Source of the DNA: Neptunomonas antarctica
GTDB lineage: Bacteria > Pseudomonadota > Gammaproteobacteria > Pseudomonadales > Balneatricaceae
Length of the DNA stretch: 64,000 bases
NCBI RefSeq assembly: GCF_001305295.1
Contig: NZ_LJSI01000053.1
Location: forward strand, 248,001 to 312,000
Reading direction: 5' to 3'
In this document: positions 55,980 to 64,000 of the stretch, piece after piece
Layout: every line of letters begins with the position of its first letter
How positions within the stretch are numbered: position 1 is the first letter of the stretch
The notes under the pieces: model-generated
Database searches by the model: none
Told to the model about the DNA's origin: nothing
What the model saw: the letters and a program-made list of their open reading frames with translations, nothing else
Position numbers and translations under genes: made by a program

Positions 55980-56287
55980 CACAGGTTCCCCTTATCGGGT
56001 ACTAGCCTGTACGAAATCTGTCCACTAAAGGCGCTGTATATCAGCGTTCTGTCTGTCTTGTCTGGCAGGTTAACGCTGTAACTTCTGCATCGTCGGTAGT
56101 GACGGGTTTCGAATAGGTACTAATGACCCAAGCTCCATCCCATCTATTGTTATTATTCATCCGTTTGGAAGGCTCAGTATAGCAGTCAAGTATTATAAGA
56201 AGTCAATGCAAGAAATTATGAAATTTATAAAATCGCTTAAAATTCATAAAAATAACAATAAAGGCGTTAATTAAGCATTAAAATCTA
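55980..56287 (-). other. 308-bp upstream region of coxB
   Basis: It holds the coxB ribosome site, a small hairpin GCGCTG/CAGCG near 56022-56045 and the candidate promoter given separately. The part next to the DUF2970 gene (56200-56287) is very AT-rich. I see no gene in it. Confidence 0.5.
56176..56206 (-). promoter_or_regulatory. Candidate promoter upstream of coxB
   Basis: On the minus strand TTGACT (56206-56201) and TATACT (56181-56176) are 19 bases apart, longer than ideal. A second TTGACT (56189-56184) and a TATAAT (56197-56192) lie between them. It is about 195 bases upstream of coxB. The assignment is by pattern only. Confidence 0.3.
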
Positions 56288-56494
56288 TCAAACGCCCGCT
56301 ATCGATAATGCCCATCGGGTCAGAAAGATGACGGCTATAATGAAAACTATCAAAGTTATAAGACCTAAAAAAACAAAAGGCCATAGCCTGCCTTTGCTGA
56401 AATCGCGTTCATGATTCTTTTCTGACTGCACACCAATCATGGCAGCCAGAACGCTTAATAACATCTGCCAGAGTGAGGGACGTCGTTGCGACAT
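56288..56494 (-). CDS. DUF2970 small membrane protein
   Basis: I use the ATG at 56494 (MSQRRPSLWQML), 7 bases after GGAGG, giving 68 residues; a longer frame start lacks support. The pattern QMLLSVLAAMIGVQSEKNHERDF followed by one C-terminal helix is DUF2970. Such proteins often occur in cytochrome oxidase clusters, and this one sits just upstream of coxB. Function unknown. Confidence 0.8.
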   Translation of the reverse strand: MSQRRPSLWQMLLSVLAAMIGVQSEKNHERDFSKGRLWPFVFLGLITLIVFIIAVIFLTRWALSIAGV

Positions 56495-56649
56495 AGATAA
56501 CCTCCGCGTAGGTGCTGGGCTACATGCTCTCATGAACACTTTCACTCTAATTAATACGCAAAGAAAGACTGAAAGCAATAGCTGTAAAGTTATGACTCGC
56601 TCTAATGCTTAAGCTGGCAGATAAAACTTCCGATAGAGATAGCGCTGAA

Positions 56650-57543
56650 TTAACGTGGTGAGCTGAATTCGCGGTTTCGTATTTTTTTTTGTTCGTACAG
56701 TGCGGCCAGCGTATTAGAAAGGAGAGCCGTCAGAATAATCATGCCACCCAATAATGTTCTTTCGGGCGTAGCTTCCCCCACCGCTAACCAGACCCAAACT
56801 GGTCCCAGAATAGTCTCGATCATCAAGAATAAACTGACTTCTGCCGAAGGAATATATCGAGGAGCCTGCATGAGCAACCAGGTAGCCAACGGCATCTGAA
56901 CCAGGCCCATAATACCCAGCCAGAAATAGCTGTTTGCGGGTAATGTCAGAGGCTCTGCTTGAAAGGTTGCAAAAATACCAGCGAATGCGCCTGAGGCGGC
57001 GATGATAGGTAGCAAGGGTAGCGTATCGAAGCGCCTTAATAAGGTGAATGCCGCCCCCATCGAAGCGGCAGTAACAAGCGCTGCTATATCTCCCTGCCAG
57101 TGGCTGCCGTTAAAGGAGCCTGCAAAGATAGTGACAACACCAGTAAAGGCGAGGACTATGGTTAGCAATACACGGCGCTTGATCGGTTCGCGTAAAAATA
57201 GTCGTGAAAATATCGCTGCAAAAAGCGGCGAGCTAGCGAGTATGACCACCGTATTAGCGGTGCTGGTATGGCCTATCGAATAGACAAAAAGTACTGTGTT
57301 CAGGCCAAATAATAGTGCGATAACAACGGCGGCGAGCCCGTGTTTATAACTCTCTGGCAGGTACGTTTGTTTACGATTCAGTAGCATCAGAGCGCTAAAA
57401 GAAAGGCAGATTAACCAGCCTCGCCAAAAAATAACATCCCATGATGAGACCCCTGAAAGTCTGATCAACATGGCGTCGAAACTGAGAACAAGAACACCGC
57501 CAGCGGCAATTTGCATGCCTTTTTTATGGTTTGCCTGTGTCAA
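56650..57543 (-). CDS. EamA/DMT family transporter
   Basis: This 297-residue membrane protein has ten predicted helices in two EamA repeats. LFGLNTVLFVYSIGHTSTANTVVILASSPLFAAIFSRLFLREPIKRR lies in the first repeat, and MQAPRYIPSAEVSLFLMIETILGPVWVWLAVGE in the second. It is probably an exporter of a small metabolite; the substrate is unknown. It diverges from the next gene. Confidence 0.87.
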   Translation of the reverse strand: MTQANHKKGMQIAAGGVLVLSFDAMLIRLSGVSSWDVIFWRGWLICLSFSALMLLNRKQTYLPESYKHGLAAVVIALLFGLNTVLFVYSIGHTSTANTVVILASSPLFAAIFSRLFLREPIKRRVLLTIVLAFTGVVTIFAGSFNGSHWQGDIAALVTAASMGAAFTLLRRFDTLPLLPIIAASGAFAGIFATFQAEPLTLPANSYFWLGIMGLVQMPLATWLLMQAPRYIPSAEVSLFLMIETILGPVWVWLAVGEATPERTLLGGMIILTALLSNTLAALYEQKKIRNREFSSPR

Positions 57544-57592
57544 AAAAGTGACCTTGTTATCAATGTTATAAAGAGAGGGAGGTTAGCTGAGT

Positions 57593-58141
57593 ATGTATGC
57601 AAATACCAGTCAGAAAAATAGAGTAACAAATGACTGTGAATTCAACTACCTAGGAGCTGTCACTGCTGACATTATACTCTATACAGAAAACCGGCCGATG
57701 TTACCTGCTGACATACTGTATGGCGAGCGGTTAATGATTCCCGATTTGATCGCGCTAAATGGAAATCACTGGCGAAAAATATTCACGATTTTTGCCAAAC
57801 TCGTGTCGCCTTCAGATGATTGGCGTGGTTACCGGGATGGTTTTCTTCTGCAGGAAAAGGAAGCGATTTACTTTGGCGATGCTCTTCATGAAATGCTTCA
57901 TGAAACGCGTAATGAAACGGGCGATGTAATAGGCAATACAACGGTGAAAATACATCTGATTTCTGGAAAATCCACGTGGGATCGTTTGGGAGTAAATCTG
58001 GAGGAATTCCAACCGCTGGACCCACAACAGCGATTGTGGGTAAAAGATAATATGATCTGTATGCCGTACTTAGATTACAGGCAATTTCCCAATAGCTTGA
58101 TTGAAATTGCTCGTAACTATTTGATTAAAGCAACGCTTTAA
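57593..58141 (+). CDS. Uncharacterised 182-residue protein (perhaps DUF6942)
   Basis: I cannot assign a function. The protein is soluble, without signal peptide or membrane helix. Recognisable stretches are GNHWRKIFTIFAKLVSP (about residues 56-72), VKIHLISGKSTWDRLG (about 122-137) and MPYLDYRQFPNSLIEIARNYL near the end. From memory these resemble the uncharacterised DUF6942 family, but I cannot verify that. A GGGAGG lies 13 bases before the ATG. The 250-bp stretch after it is AT-rich and belongs to the leader of the next gene. Confidence 0.6.
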   Translation: MYANTSQKNRVTNDCEFNYLGAVTADIILYTENRPMLPADILYGERLMIPDLIALNGNHWRKIFTIFAKLVSPSDDWRGYRDGFLLQEKEAIYFGDALHEMLHETRNETGDVIGNTTVKIHLISGKSTWDRLGVNLEEFQPLDPQQRLWVKDNMICMPYLDYRQFPNSLIEIARNYLIKATL

Positions 58142-58322
58142 TAAGCTTTTAATGAATTTTTAATAAACTTTTGATGTATTTTTGAGACACCTCTTTTTCT
58201 TAACAAAAGTCCGTGAAAATATATTCTATCTATTTGATTTTCAAATATTTTAAAAAATATTAAGTTATCAACATTCAAGATGTGACTTTCCAGTTATGGC
58301 CTTAGTCTAATTATATAAGTGA

Positions 58323-58347
58323 CTCATCCGAGCTTAGTATGGATGAG
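58323..58347 (+). promoter_or_regulatory. Leader hairpin of the outer-membrane protein gene
   Basis: CTCATCC (58323-58329) pairs perfectly with GGATGAG (58341-58347) around an 11-base loop, 44 bases upstream of the start codon. It may stabilise the mRNA or bind a regulator. Confidence 0.4.
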
Positions 58348-58365
58348 GTTTAATATGTATATGAA

Positions 58366-58387
58366 TCTTCATATTTTGAAGGGGTAA
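58366..58387 (+). promoter_or_regulatory. Short hairpin covering the ribosome site of the outer-membrane protein gene
   Basis: CTTCA (58367-58371) pairs with TGAAG (58377-58381) and a flanking T-G pair extends it. The right arm is part of the Shine-Dalgarno stretch GAAGGGG (58378-58384), 7 bases before the ATG. It is weak, but its position suits a temperature- or RNA-controlled switch. Confidence 0.3.
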
Positions 58388-58391
58388 ATAG

Positions 58392-59558
58392 ATGAAATTG
58401 AATAAATTGGCATATGTTATTGCTACAGTGGTTGCTGGTAGTAATGCTTCAATGGCTATCGCTGAAAATGTTTCTTTGTTTGACTATGAAGACGCCACAT
58501 CTGCATACGAAGATGCATACATTAATGCAGACTTTAACCTGCAAAGCGGTAATCAGGATCAGACAAGTTATGATCTTGATCTGAACTTAGATTATGAAAA
58601 GGTGCTTTCTTCGCCGGATAGAAATACTAAGATAGATTTTTCTGGTTATACATCAAAATATCGTGGCGGTAATGCTAATGATCCAACCTTTACGCAATAT
58701 AATGCAACAGGTTCTGTGACGTTGGATAACTATTTCGAACCAAACAGTAACGGTGCATTCTGGTATGGTAAGGGTGAGTTGGGTCTGCAAAAAGATATGG
58801 AAGATCCGTACACCAAAGCAACTGTGGGTATTGGTTATGGGCGTGTAGTTGTTGCAACGCCGATGGCAAAATCTATCCGTCTGGTTGAAGCATTGACTGC
58901 ACGTAACATTCTGGCACAAGCGCCTTCTAAAGCTGTTTATCAGGCTATTGCAAATGTCATAGCTCGCGAAGATGAGTACCGTGCTAAGTACGGTGCAGAA
59001 GATTATGAAATGACCTGGATCCAGGATATTGAAAACGCTCTGGGTGGAAATTTGGGTGTACAAGGCGCGATTAAGTCGTACGATATCTTGTTGAATGAGC
59101 GTATTTCTACGCGTAAATATGGCTGGTTGGTACGTGCCGGTGTGGGTGCTGTATTGTCTGATTATGATGGTTCTGATGGTAAACCAGCGCTGGAACTTGG
59201 TGCTGAATATCACATGCCATTGAACAATGCGACTCAGTTCTCCAACGAAGCTATCTTTACGGCTGTATTGGATGACGATGATGATAGTTATCGCATCCGT
59301 AACGAGATGTCTTTGACGTATGAAATGACTGACCGTGTAGACTGGGAAAACTCTTGGGTGCTGGACTACCTTGATAACGAGTCTACAAATGATGTGACTA
59401 CCAATGTTTTGGCTTCGACTTACCGTTATTACATCTCTAATGCGCTGAGTTTTTCAGTGACTGGTGCGTTGACAAACCTTGAAGATGGTATCAATGGCAA
59501 CAATAACGACAAGCTGGATAAAAGCTTGGTTATGGGTCTCACTTACCGTCTGAAGTAA
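58392..59558 (+). CDS. Probable outer-membrane beta-barrel protein
   Basis: This 388-residue protein has a signal peptide (LAYVIATVVAGSNASMAIA, cleaved before ENVSLF). The mature part shows alternating aromatic/polar strands, many acidic loops and a C-terminal strand SLVMGLTYRLK like an outer-membrane insertion signal. The helical-looking middle part around residues 155-215 (ARNILAQAPSKAVYQAIANVIAREDEY) is unusual for a barrel and may be an internal plug or loop domain. It resembles DUF481/YdiY-type salt-induced outer-membrane proteins only loosely. The codon use and strong ribosome site suggest high expression. Function unknown. Confidence 0.7.
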   Translation: MKLNKLAYVIATVVAGSNASMAIAENVSLFDYEDATSAYEDAYINADFNLQSGNQDQTSYDLDLNLDYEKVLSSPDRNTKIDFSGYTSKYRGGNANDPTFTQYNATGSVTLDNYFEPNSNGAFWYGKGELGLQKDMEDPYTKATVGIGYGRVVVATPMAKSIRLVEALTARNILAQAPSKAVYQAIANVIAREDEYRAKYGAEDYEMTWIQDIENALGGNLGVQGAIKSYDILLNERISTRKYGWLVRAGVGAVLSDYDGSDGKPALELGAEYHMPLNNATQFSNEAIFTAVLDDDDDSYRIRNEMSLTYEMTDRVDWENSWVLDYLDNESTNDVTTNVLASTYRYYISNALSFSVTGALTNLEDGINGNNNDKLDKSLVMGLTYRLK

Positions 59559-59583
59559 TCATTACTGATCTCCCCTTGATCTT

Positions 59584-59612
59584 ACGCCTCTGCTTTGCAG
59601 GGGCGTTTTTTA
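59584..59612 (+). terminator. Terminator after the outer-membrane protein gene
   Basis: ACGCCTCTGC (59584-59593) pairs with GCAGGGGCGT (59597-59606) with one G-U pair, followed by TTTTTT. It lies 25 bases after the stop. Confidence 0.9.
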
Positions 59613-59634
59613 TAGTGTGCGTATATTAAAAAGA

Positions 59635-60480
59635 TTAAGCGTTATCTTCGTTAAAAAATGGAAGTATTTCCTGGATCAGAGTGTTACGTGCTCCTCGCAC
59701 AGGAAAAACCGCGTATGCCGGATGTCTTATAGTAGGGGCGTCAGGTACGCAATAGAGTAGTCCGGTGGAAAGTTCGTGTTGAATCGCTTGCTTTGGTAAG
59801 TATGCACTTCCGCCTAATGTTTGAAGGTAAGAGATAGCCATTTTAGCGGTGCCTAAGCGTGTGCGGGGTTCTGGAATATCAGGAAATAAACGCTTATGGG
59901 TGAGAGAATGTGCCAGCCCCCAGTCCACCATCAAATAATGAGCGCTCATCGCTTCCGCTACCGAACAGTTAGGCGAAGAAGAAACCAAGTCCAGTTCCAG
60001 CACAAAGATTTGTTGAATTTGAAGTACATCCAGATGTGCGGGCTCAAGCATAAAAGCGACATCCAAAATGCCATCTAATAAGCGTCGAGTGAGCACTTCG
60101 GGGGTATGGGACTCAGCAATAAGCGCAATATCAGGCAAATGAGTGCGCAATGTATGCAGCCATGGCTGAAGCAACACATCCCATAACCTCAGGCTTCCGC
60201 CAATAGAAATTTGTTGGTTTGCTCCACCTGCCGAGACATCCTGGCGTGCTTTACGCCATTCGGATAACAGCATATCTGCATGGCGGGTCAGGCGGTTGCC
60301 TTCGGGGGTTAGTTTGATATCGCGTTTCAATCGGTCGAACAGTTGCACGCCTAAGTGAGACTCCAGTAATTTGATCCGGGCGCTGACGGCTGCTTGTGTA
60401 AGATGCAGTGCTTCAGCCGCATGTCCGAAATGTCGGGTGCGTGCAACTTCCAGAAATGTTCTGAGTAATTCCAGATCCAT
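59635..60480 (-). CDS. LysR-type transcriptional regulator (HdfR-like)
   Basis: This 281-residue protein has the N-terminal helix-turn-helix MDLELLRTFLEVARTRHFGHAAEALHLTQAAVSARIKLLESHLGVQLFDR (residues 1-50) and an effector-binding domain. The exact start ELLRTFLEVARTRHFGHAAE resembles HdfR/YifA-type regulators. It is divergent from the sigma factor gene and may regulate it. Target and effector unknown. Confidence 0.88.
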   Translation of the reverse strand: MDLELLRTFLEVARTRHFGHAAEALHLTQAAVSARIKLLESHLGVQLFDRLKRDIKLTPEGNRLTRHADMLLSEWRKARQDVSAGGANQQISIGGSLRLWDVLLQPWLHTLRTHLPDIALIAESHTPEVLTRRLLDGILDVAFMLEPAHLDVLQIQQIFVLELDLVSSSPNCSVAEAMSAHYLMVDWGLAHSLTHKRLFPDIPEPRTRLGTAKMAISYLQTLGGSAYLPKQAIQHELSTGLLYCVPDAPTIRHPAYAVFPVRGARNTLIQEILPFFNEDNA

Positions 60481-60597
60481 GGCAATCCATAAAAAATATT
60501 TTAATAAATGATAAAAATTTATAGTTAGATTTGTTAGTCGTAGTTAACTAAATTCTTTTCTCCATTGCAATAGTAGGCGGTCTACGGAGGAAACGGA

Positions 60598-61173
60598 ATG
60601 AAGTTATCTGCGATTAAGGCACTAACCGATAATGAATTGGTTGATTTAATTCAGCGACAGACAGTCAATGCTGAACAACTCTACAGTGAATTAATGGGCC
60701 GCCATCAAGTGGCGTTGCTTCATCGTTGTTATTCACGTCTGGGAAATACAGCAGACGCAGAAGATGTGGTACAGGAAACACTTTCTCGTGGTTATCGGTA
60801 CATGAATGCTTTTAAAGGCGACTCAAGCTTTAAAACCTGGTTATTTTCTATTGCTGATAATCAGTGCTATAGCTTGTTTGCTGCAAAGTCACGATATGAG
60901 TTGGTGGATGATGTTGCGGCGATTATCGATCAGAATGGAGAGTATTCTCTTTTTCAGGAGGAGGATGCGCAGGTACAAGTCAATGCCGTGCGTCAGGCAT
61001 GGAATCAGCTACCTGAATATGCGCGTGATGTATTAATGCTACGGTTTGATCTGGAGTTGTCGCTTATGGGTATCAGTCAGACTTTGGGGATTAGCTTAAG
61101 CGCATCAAAAATGCGGCTATATCGAGCGATAGAATTGTTTGAAAAACAATTTAGCAGTAACGCTACGGTCTAG
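60598..61173 (+). CDS. ECF-type RNA polymerase sigma factor (orphan)
   Basis: This 191-residue sigma-70 family protein has region 2 (LLHRCYSRLGNTADAEDVVQETLSRGYRYMNAFKGDSSFKTWLFSIADNQCYSLF, about residues 40-95) and region 4 (NQLPEYARDVLMLRFDLELSLMGISQTLGISLSASKMRLYRAIELFEKQ, about 137-185). CGGAGG precedes the ATG. No anti-sigma gene lies next to it: the neighbours are a divergent LysR and a zinc deacylase. Its control must act elsewhere or through the LysR. Confidence 0.85.
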   Translation: MKLSAIKALTDNELVDLIQRQTVNAEQLYSELMGRHQVALLHRCYSRLGNTADAEDVVQETLSRGYRYMNAFKGDSSFKTWLFSIADNQCYSLFAAKSRYELVDDVAAIIDQNGEYSLFQEEDAQVQVNAVRQAWNQLPEYARDVLMLRFDLELSLMGISQTLGISLSASKMRLYRAIELFEKQFSSNATV

Positions 61174-61281
61174 GTGTAAACTGCTGGTATATGAATACAA
61201 TACTTTATATAGGTAACCAGAATGATACGGCCTCGCGTAAATATATGCCTGTGTTACCCGAACACAAGGAATGGATAGGCT

Positions 61282-62307
61282 ATGAGAAAATACCTTACGA
61301 TTGCTAATACTGAGATCGCGCCGGGTACGCGTACCGTGATCAATCTGCCATTGCCTAAACTCAGTAGCCATACCCCTATGAACATGCCGTTACATATTAT
61401 TCATGGGCGTAAAGAGGGGCCGGTACTTTTCCTGAGTGCCGCGATTCATGGTGATGAGCTGAATGGGATAGAGATTATCCGTCGTGTGCTGGCAACGAAA
61501 GCATTATCAAAATTGTCAGGGACGCTGATCGCTATTCCCGTGGTAAATGCCTATGGGTTGATACAGCAGAGCCGTTATCTGCCCGATCGACGAGACTTAA
61601 ACCGTTCCTTCCCGGGTTCCGAAGGAGGGTCGTTAGCGGCGCGTTTAGCGAATCTTTTTATGGAAGAGATTGTTACTAAATGCACTCATGGTATTGATCT
61701 GCATACGGGTGCCGTTAACCGTACAAATTTACCTCAGATTCGTGCCGATCTGGACGACCCTGAAACATGTCTGCTCGCTAGTAGTTTTGGTGTGCCGGTG
61801 CTGATTAACTCTTCGGTACGTGATGGATCACTGCGCGCTGAAACCAGTGCGTTAGGTATTCCTGTCTTACTGTACGAGGCCGGAGAAGCGTTGAGATATG
61901 ATGAGATCTCAATCAGAGCGGGAGTTTCAGGTGTTATTAATGTTATGCGTACGCTGGGTATGTTACCGCCATCGAGAAGTCGGTCTGTGACATCAGAGCC
62001 TTTTATTGCACGTAAAAGTTTGTGGGTACGAGCTCATGAAAGTGGTATGTTGCGTACCAAAATTGCGTTAGGTGCGCATGTCAAAAAAGGGGCGTTGCTC
62101 GGATATATATATGACCCCTTTAGTGGGTCTCAGCATCCGATCTATTCTACCGTGGAAGGTGTCGTGATAGGACGTCTTGAGTTGCCGCTTGTTTATGAAG
62201 GGGATGCAACGTTTCATATCGCCTGCTTTACTGACAATGTAATGGATGTAGCTGAGCAGGTAGAATCATTTAATACTAATCATACCGATGAACCTGTATC
62301 TGCTTAA
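61282..62307 (+). CDS. Succinylglutamate desuccinylase/aspartoacylase family zinc deacylase
   Basis: The 341-residue product belongs to the M14-type AstE/AspA family. The zinc ligands are in AAIHGDELNGIEIIRR (HxxE) and GIDLHTGAVNRTNLPQIRAD (His). DRRDLNRSFPGSEGGSLAARLANL follows, the catalytic glutamate is likely in PVLLYEAGEALRYDE, and a C-terminal beta domain (LGAHVKKGALLGYIYDPFSG) follows. No arginine-catabolic ast genes are nearby, so it is not AstE itself. The substrate is unknown. Confidence 0.88.
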   Translation: MRKYLTIANTEIAPGTRTVINLPLPKLSSHTPMNMPLHIIHGRKEGPVLFLSAAIHGDELNGIEIIRRVLATKALSKLSGTLIAIPVVNAYGLIQQSRYLPDRRDLNRSFPGSEGGSLAARLANLFMEEIVTKCTHGIDLHTGAVNRTNLPQIRADLDDPETCLLASSFGVPVLINSSVRDGSLRAETSALGIPVLLYEAGEALRYDEISIRAGVSGVINVMRTLGMLPPSRSRSVTSEPFIARKSLWVRAHESGMLRTKIALGAHVKKGALLGYIYDPFSGSQHPIYSTVEGVVIGRLELPLVYEGDATFHIACFTDNVMDVAEQVESFNTNHTDEPVSA

Positions 62308-62366
62308 AATCATTCGGTAAGGCTGGGAGGGAAGAATTGAGAATGGCTGGTCCCATCCGTTAGAAA

Positions 62367-62429
62367 TAATTAAGCCAGACCTGTGCGGTGCTGGCTTAAT
62401 TAATAAGCGTATACTTATTCAGATACGCT
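62367..62429. terminator. Tandem hairpins between the deacylase gene and glcB
   Basis: A perfect 12-bp stem TAATTAAGCCAG (62367-62378) with CTGGCTTAATTA (62391-62402) is followed by AGCGTAT (62406-62412) with ATACGCT (62423-62429). A third short stem (GGGTGT/ACACCC, 62433-62451) reaches the glcB stop. T-runs are weak, but the position between convergent genes fits termination. Confidence 0.6.
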
Positions 62430-62441
62430 ATCGGGTGTTAT

Positions 62442-64000
62442 TCAGACACCCTGCTTCGCTTTTATTTCTAAACGACGACGATGCAACACAGGTTCTGTAT
62501 ATCCACTTGGCTGAGTGCAGCCGTCGAATACTAATTCACAGGCAGCGGCAAAGGCGATGTTGTTATCAAAGTCAGTGGCCATAGCGGAATAGGTAGGGTC
62601 ACTGGCGTTCTGCTGATCGACAATCGCAGCCATACGCTTGAGGGTTTCCATTACCTGCTCTTTTGAACAGATGCCATGGTGTAACCAATTGGCCATATGC
62701 TGGCTGGAAATACGCAGTGTTGCGCGATCTTCCATCAGACCGACGTTATTAATGTCAGGCACTTTAGAACACCCAACTCCCTGATCTACCCAGCGAACAA
62801 CATAACCGAGCAGGCCTTGCGCGTTGTTATCCAGTTCTTGCTGAATCTCTTCAGCTGTCCAGCGTGGATTGGTTTCAACAGGTATCGTCAGGATGTCGTC
62901 AAGATTAGCGCGAGGACGGCTTTTCAGCTCTTCCTGTCGGGCAAATACGTCTACTTTATGGTAATGCAGTGCATGCAGTGTTGCCGCCGTAGGAGAAGGA
63001 ACCCATGCAGTATTGGCACCTGATAAGGGATGCGCAATTTTCACTTCCAGCATATTTGCCATCTGTTCAGGAATGGCCCACATGCCTTTGCCTATCTGGG
63101 CACGGCCACTCAGGCCACACAGCAAGCCGTTATCAACGTTCCAGTCTTCATAAGCACCAATCCATTTGGCTGACTTCATGTCACCTTTACGGACCATCGG
63201 GCCGGCTTTCATTGAAGTGTGGATCTCATCACCGGTACGGTCGAGGAAACCGGTGTTGATAAACACAACACGCTCTTTGGCGGCGCGGATACATTCTTTC
63301 AGGTTGACGGTGGTACGGCGTTCTTCATCCATGATGCCCATTTTCAGGGTATAGCGCGCCAGCCCCAATGCATCTTCAACGCGGCCAAACAACTCATTGG
63401 AAAAGGCGACTTCTGCAGGGCCGTGCATTTTCGGTTTTACGATATACATGGAGCCTGTTGTGGTGTTGCGGAATTTTCCGAGTGATTTGACATCATGGAC
63501 TGAGATCAGCGAGGTGAGCATCGCATCCAGAATGCCTTCAGGGACTTCAAATCCTTCTTTATCGATGATGGCGCTGTTCGTCATCAGATGGCCAACATTA
63601 CGTACAAACATCAGGCTGCGGCCTTTAAGCGTCAGTGTGCCGCCATTGACAGATGTGTACTCGCGATCAGGATTCATTGAGCGGGTAAAGGTTTTGCCGC
63701 TTTTGGTGACTTCTTCGGTCAGGTCGCCTTTCATCAGGCCCAACCAGTTACGATAGATCACGACTTTGTCTTCAGCATCAACGGCTGCCACGGAATCTTC
63801 GCAGTCCATGATGGCCGTGAGGGCTGATTCCATGAGGATATCTTTGACGCCTGCCGCGTCACTTTTACCAATCAGACTGTTTCGATCAATCTGAACTTCA
63901 AAGTGCAGGCCGTTATTTTTCAGCAGAATACCGTCTGGGTTAGCGGCATCGCCGGTGTAACCCAGCAGTTTTTCGGGTTGCGTTAAGGTCACTTCTGAAC
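62442..64000 (-). CDS. glcB: Malate synthase G (5' part beyond the window)
   Basis: GlcB condenses glyoxylate and acetyl-CoA to malate in the glyoxylate shunt. The frame stays open to the right edge, so the N-terminal ~200 residues lie outside the window; about 519 of an expected ~720 residues are present. Motifs are [67 protein letters not shown] and [18 protein letters not shown]. The C-terminus [19 protein letters not shown] holds the catalytic region end typical of isoform G. Confidence 0.96.
   Translation of the reverse strand, partial: SEVTLTQPEKLLGYTGDAANPDGILLKNNGLHFEVQIDRNSLIGKSDAAGVKDILMESALTAIMDCEDSVAAVDAEDKVVIYRNWLGLMKGDLTEEVTKSGKTFTRSMNPDREYTSVNGGTLTLKGRSLMFVRNVGHLMTNSAIIDKEGFEVPEGILDAMLTSLISVHDVKSLGKFRNTTTGSMYIVKPKMHGPAEVAFSNELFGRVEDALGLARYTLKMGIMDEERRTTVNLKECIRAAKERVVFINTGFLDRTGDEIHTSMKAGPMVRKGDMKSAKWIGAYEDWNVDNGLLCGLSGRAQIGKGMWAIPEQMANMLEVKIAHPLSGANTAWVPSPTAATLHALHYHKVDVFARQEELKSRPRANLDDILTIPVETNPRWTAEEIQQELDNNAQGLLGYVVRWVDQGVGCSKVPDINNVGLMEDRATLRISSQHMANWLHHGICSKEQVMETLKRMAAIVDQQNASDPTYSAMATDFDNNIAFAAACELVFDGCTQPSGYTEPVLHRRRLEIKAKQGV

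Noticed and set aside
58653-59213. 186-codon - strand frame opposite the outer-membrane protein gene
   Set aside because: Antisense to a gene with a strong ribosome site, signal peptide and terminator. The translated protein shows no recognisable pattern.
1-64000. CRISPR arrays, tRNA or rRNA genes, insertion sequences
   Set aside because: No spaced repeats, cloverleaf-like sequences, rRNA signatures or transposase genes were seen on reading both strands.

Overview
The window looks like chromosomal DNA of an aerobic gammaproteobacterium of the Oceanospirillales/Pseudomonadales type. Almost every gene is a housekeeping gene with intact domains. I see no rRNA or tRNA genes, insertion sequences, prophage or CRISPR array. 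Several blocks keep, as far as I remember it, the Pseudomonas aeruginosa gene order: cyaY-lptM-lysA-dapF-DUF484-xerC-yigB; hemW-rdgB-DUF4426-metW-metX-yggU-yggT-proC-yggS/pilT-pilU; pyrC'-pyrB-pyrR-ruvX-yqgE-tonB-gshB; metK/tkt-epd-pgk-fba; and the aa3/caa3 cytochrome oxidase cluster.

Layout. 1-3.0 kb: lipid A flippase msbA (5' end cut by the window edge) and Kdo transferase waaA. 3.0-8.1 kb: cyaY, then a rightward operon for a small lipoprotein, lysine/diaminopimelate synthesis, XerC and a HAD phosphatase. 8.2-14.9 kb: a leftward block with heme chaperone, nucleotide-pool cleaning, methionine (metX/metW) and proline synthesis. 15-17.2 kb: type IV pilus retraction ATPases pilT and pilU. 17.3-24 kb: a leftward pyrimidine block (with a dihydroorotase-like PyrC' that has lost metal ligands), ruvX, yqgE, a TonB protein, gshB and rsmE. 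24-27.5 kb: a membrane-bound EAL protein with a degenerate GGDEF domain, and metK. 27.8-33.3 kb: transketolase, erythrose-4-phosphate dehydrogenase, phosphoglycerate kinase and class II aldolase.

33.4-40.7 kb is an accessory stretch: a cysteine-free molybdopterin-fold-like periplasmic protein paired with a GGDEF-EAL protein, MarC, DUF937, RidA, a sirtuin and a CPA-type antiporter. 40.9-47.2 kb is the most coherent accessory system. A DUF1445 protein, pxpA, pxpB, pxpC and a DUF4392 protein form one operon, with a LysR regulator and a D-amino-acid aminotransferase next to it. Together they suggest a route for D-glutamate and 5-oxoproline. 47.3-56.5 kb: cytochrome c oxidase subunits (subunit II carries a fused cytochrome c) with their heme A and copper assembly factors. 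56.6-62.3 kb: an EamA transporter, an uncharacterised 182-residue protein, a probable outer-membrane barrel, a LysR regulator, an orphan sigma factor and an AstE-like zinc deacylase. The window ends inside malate synthase G (glcB).

The observations most worth a second look are the D-glutamate/5-oxoproline neighbourhood, the DUF2909 gene whose start codon overlaps that of surf1 on the other strand, a CxxxC membrane protein in the oxidase operon, possible ribosome-site hairpins before metX and the outer-membrane gene, and a purine-rich in-frame extension after the cyoE stop. None of these is proven here. Family names rest on motif recognition, not on database searches.
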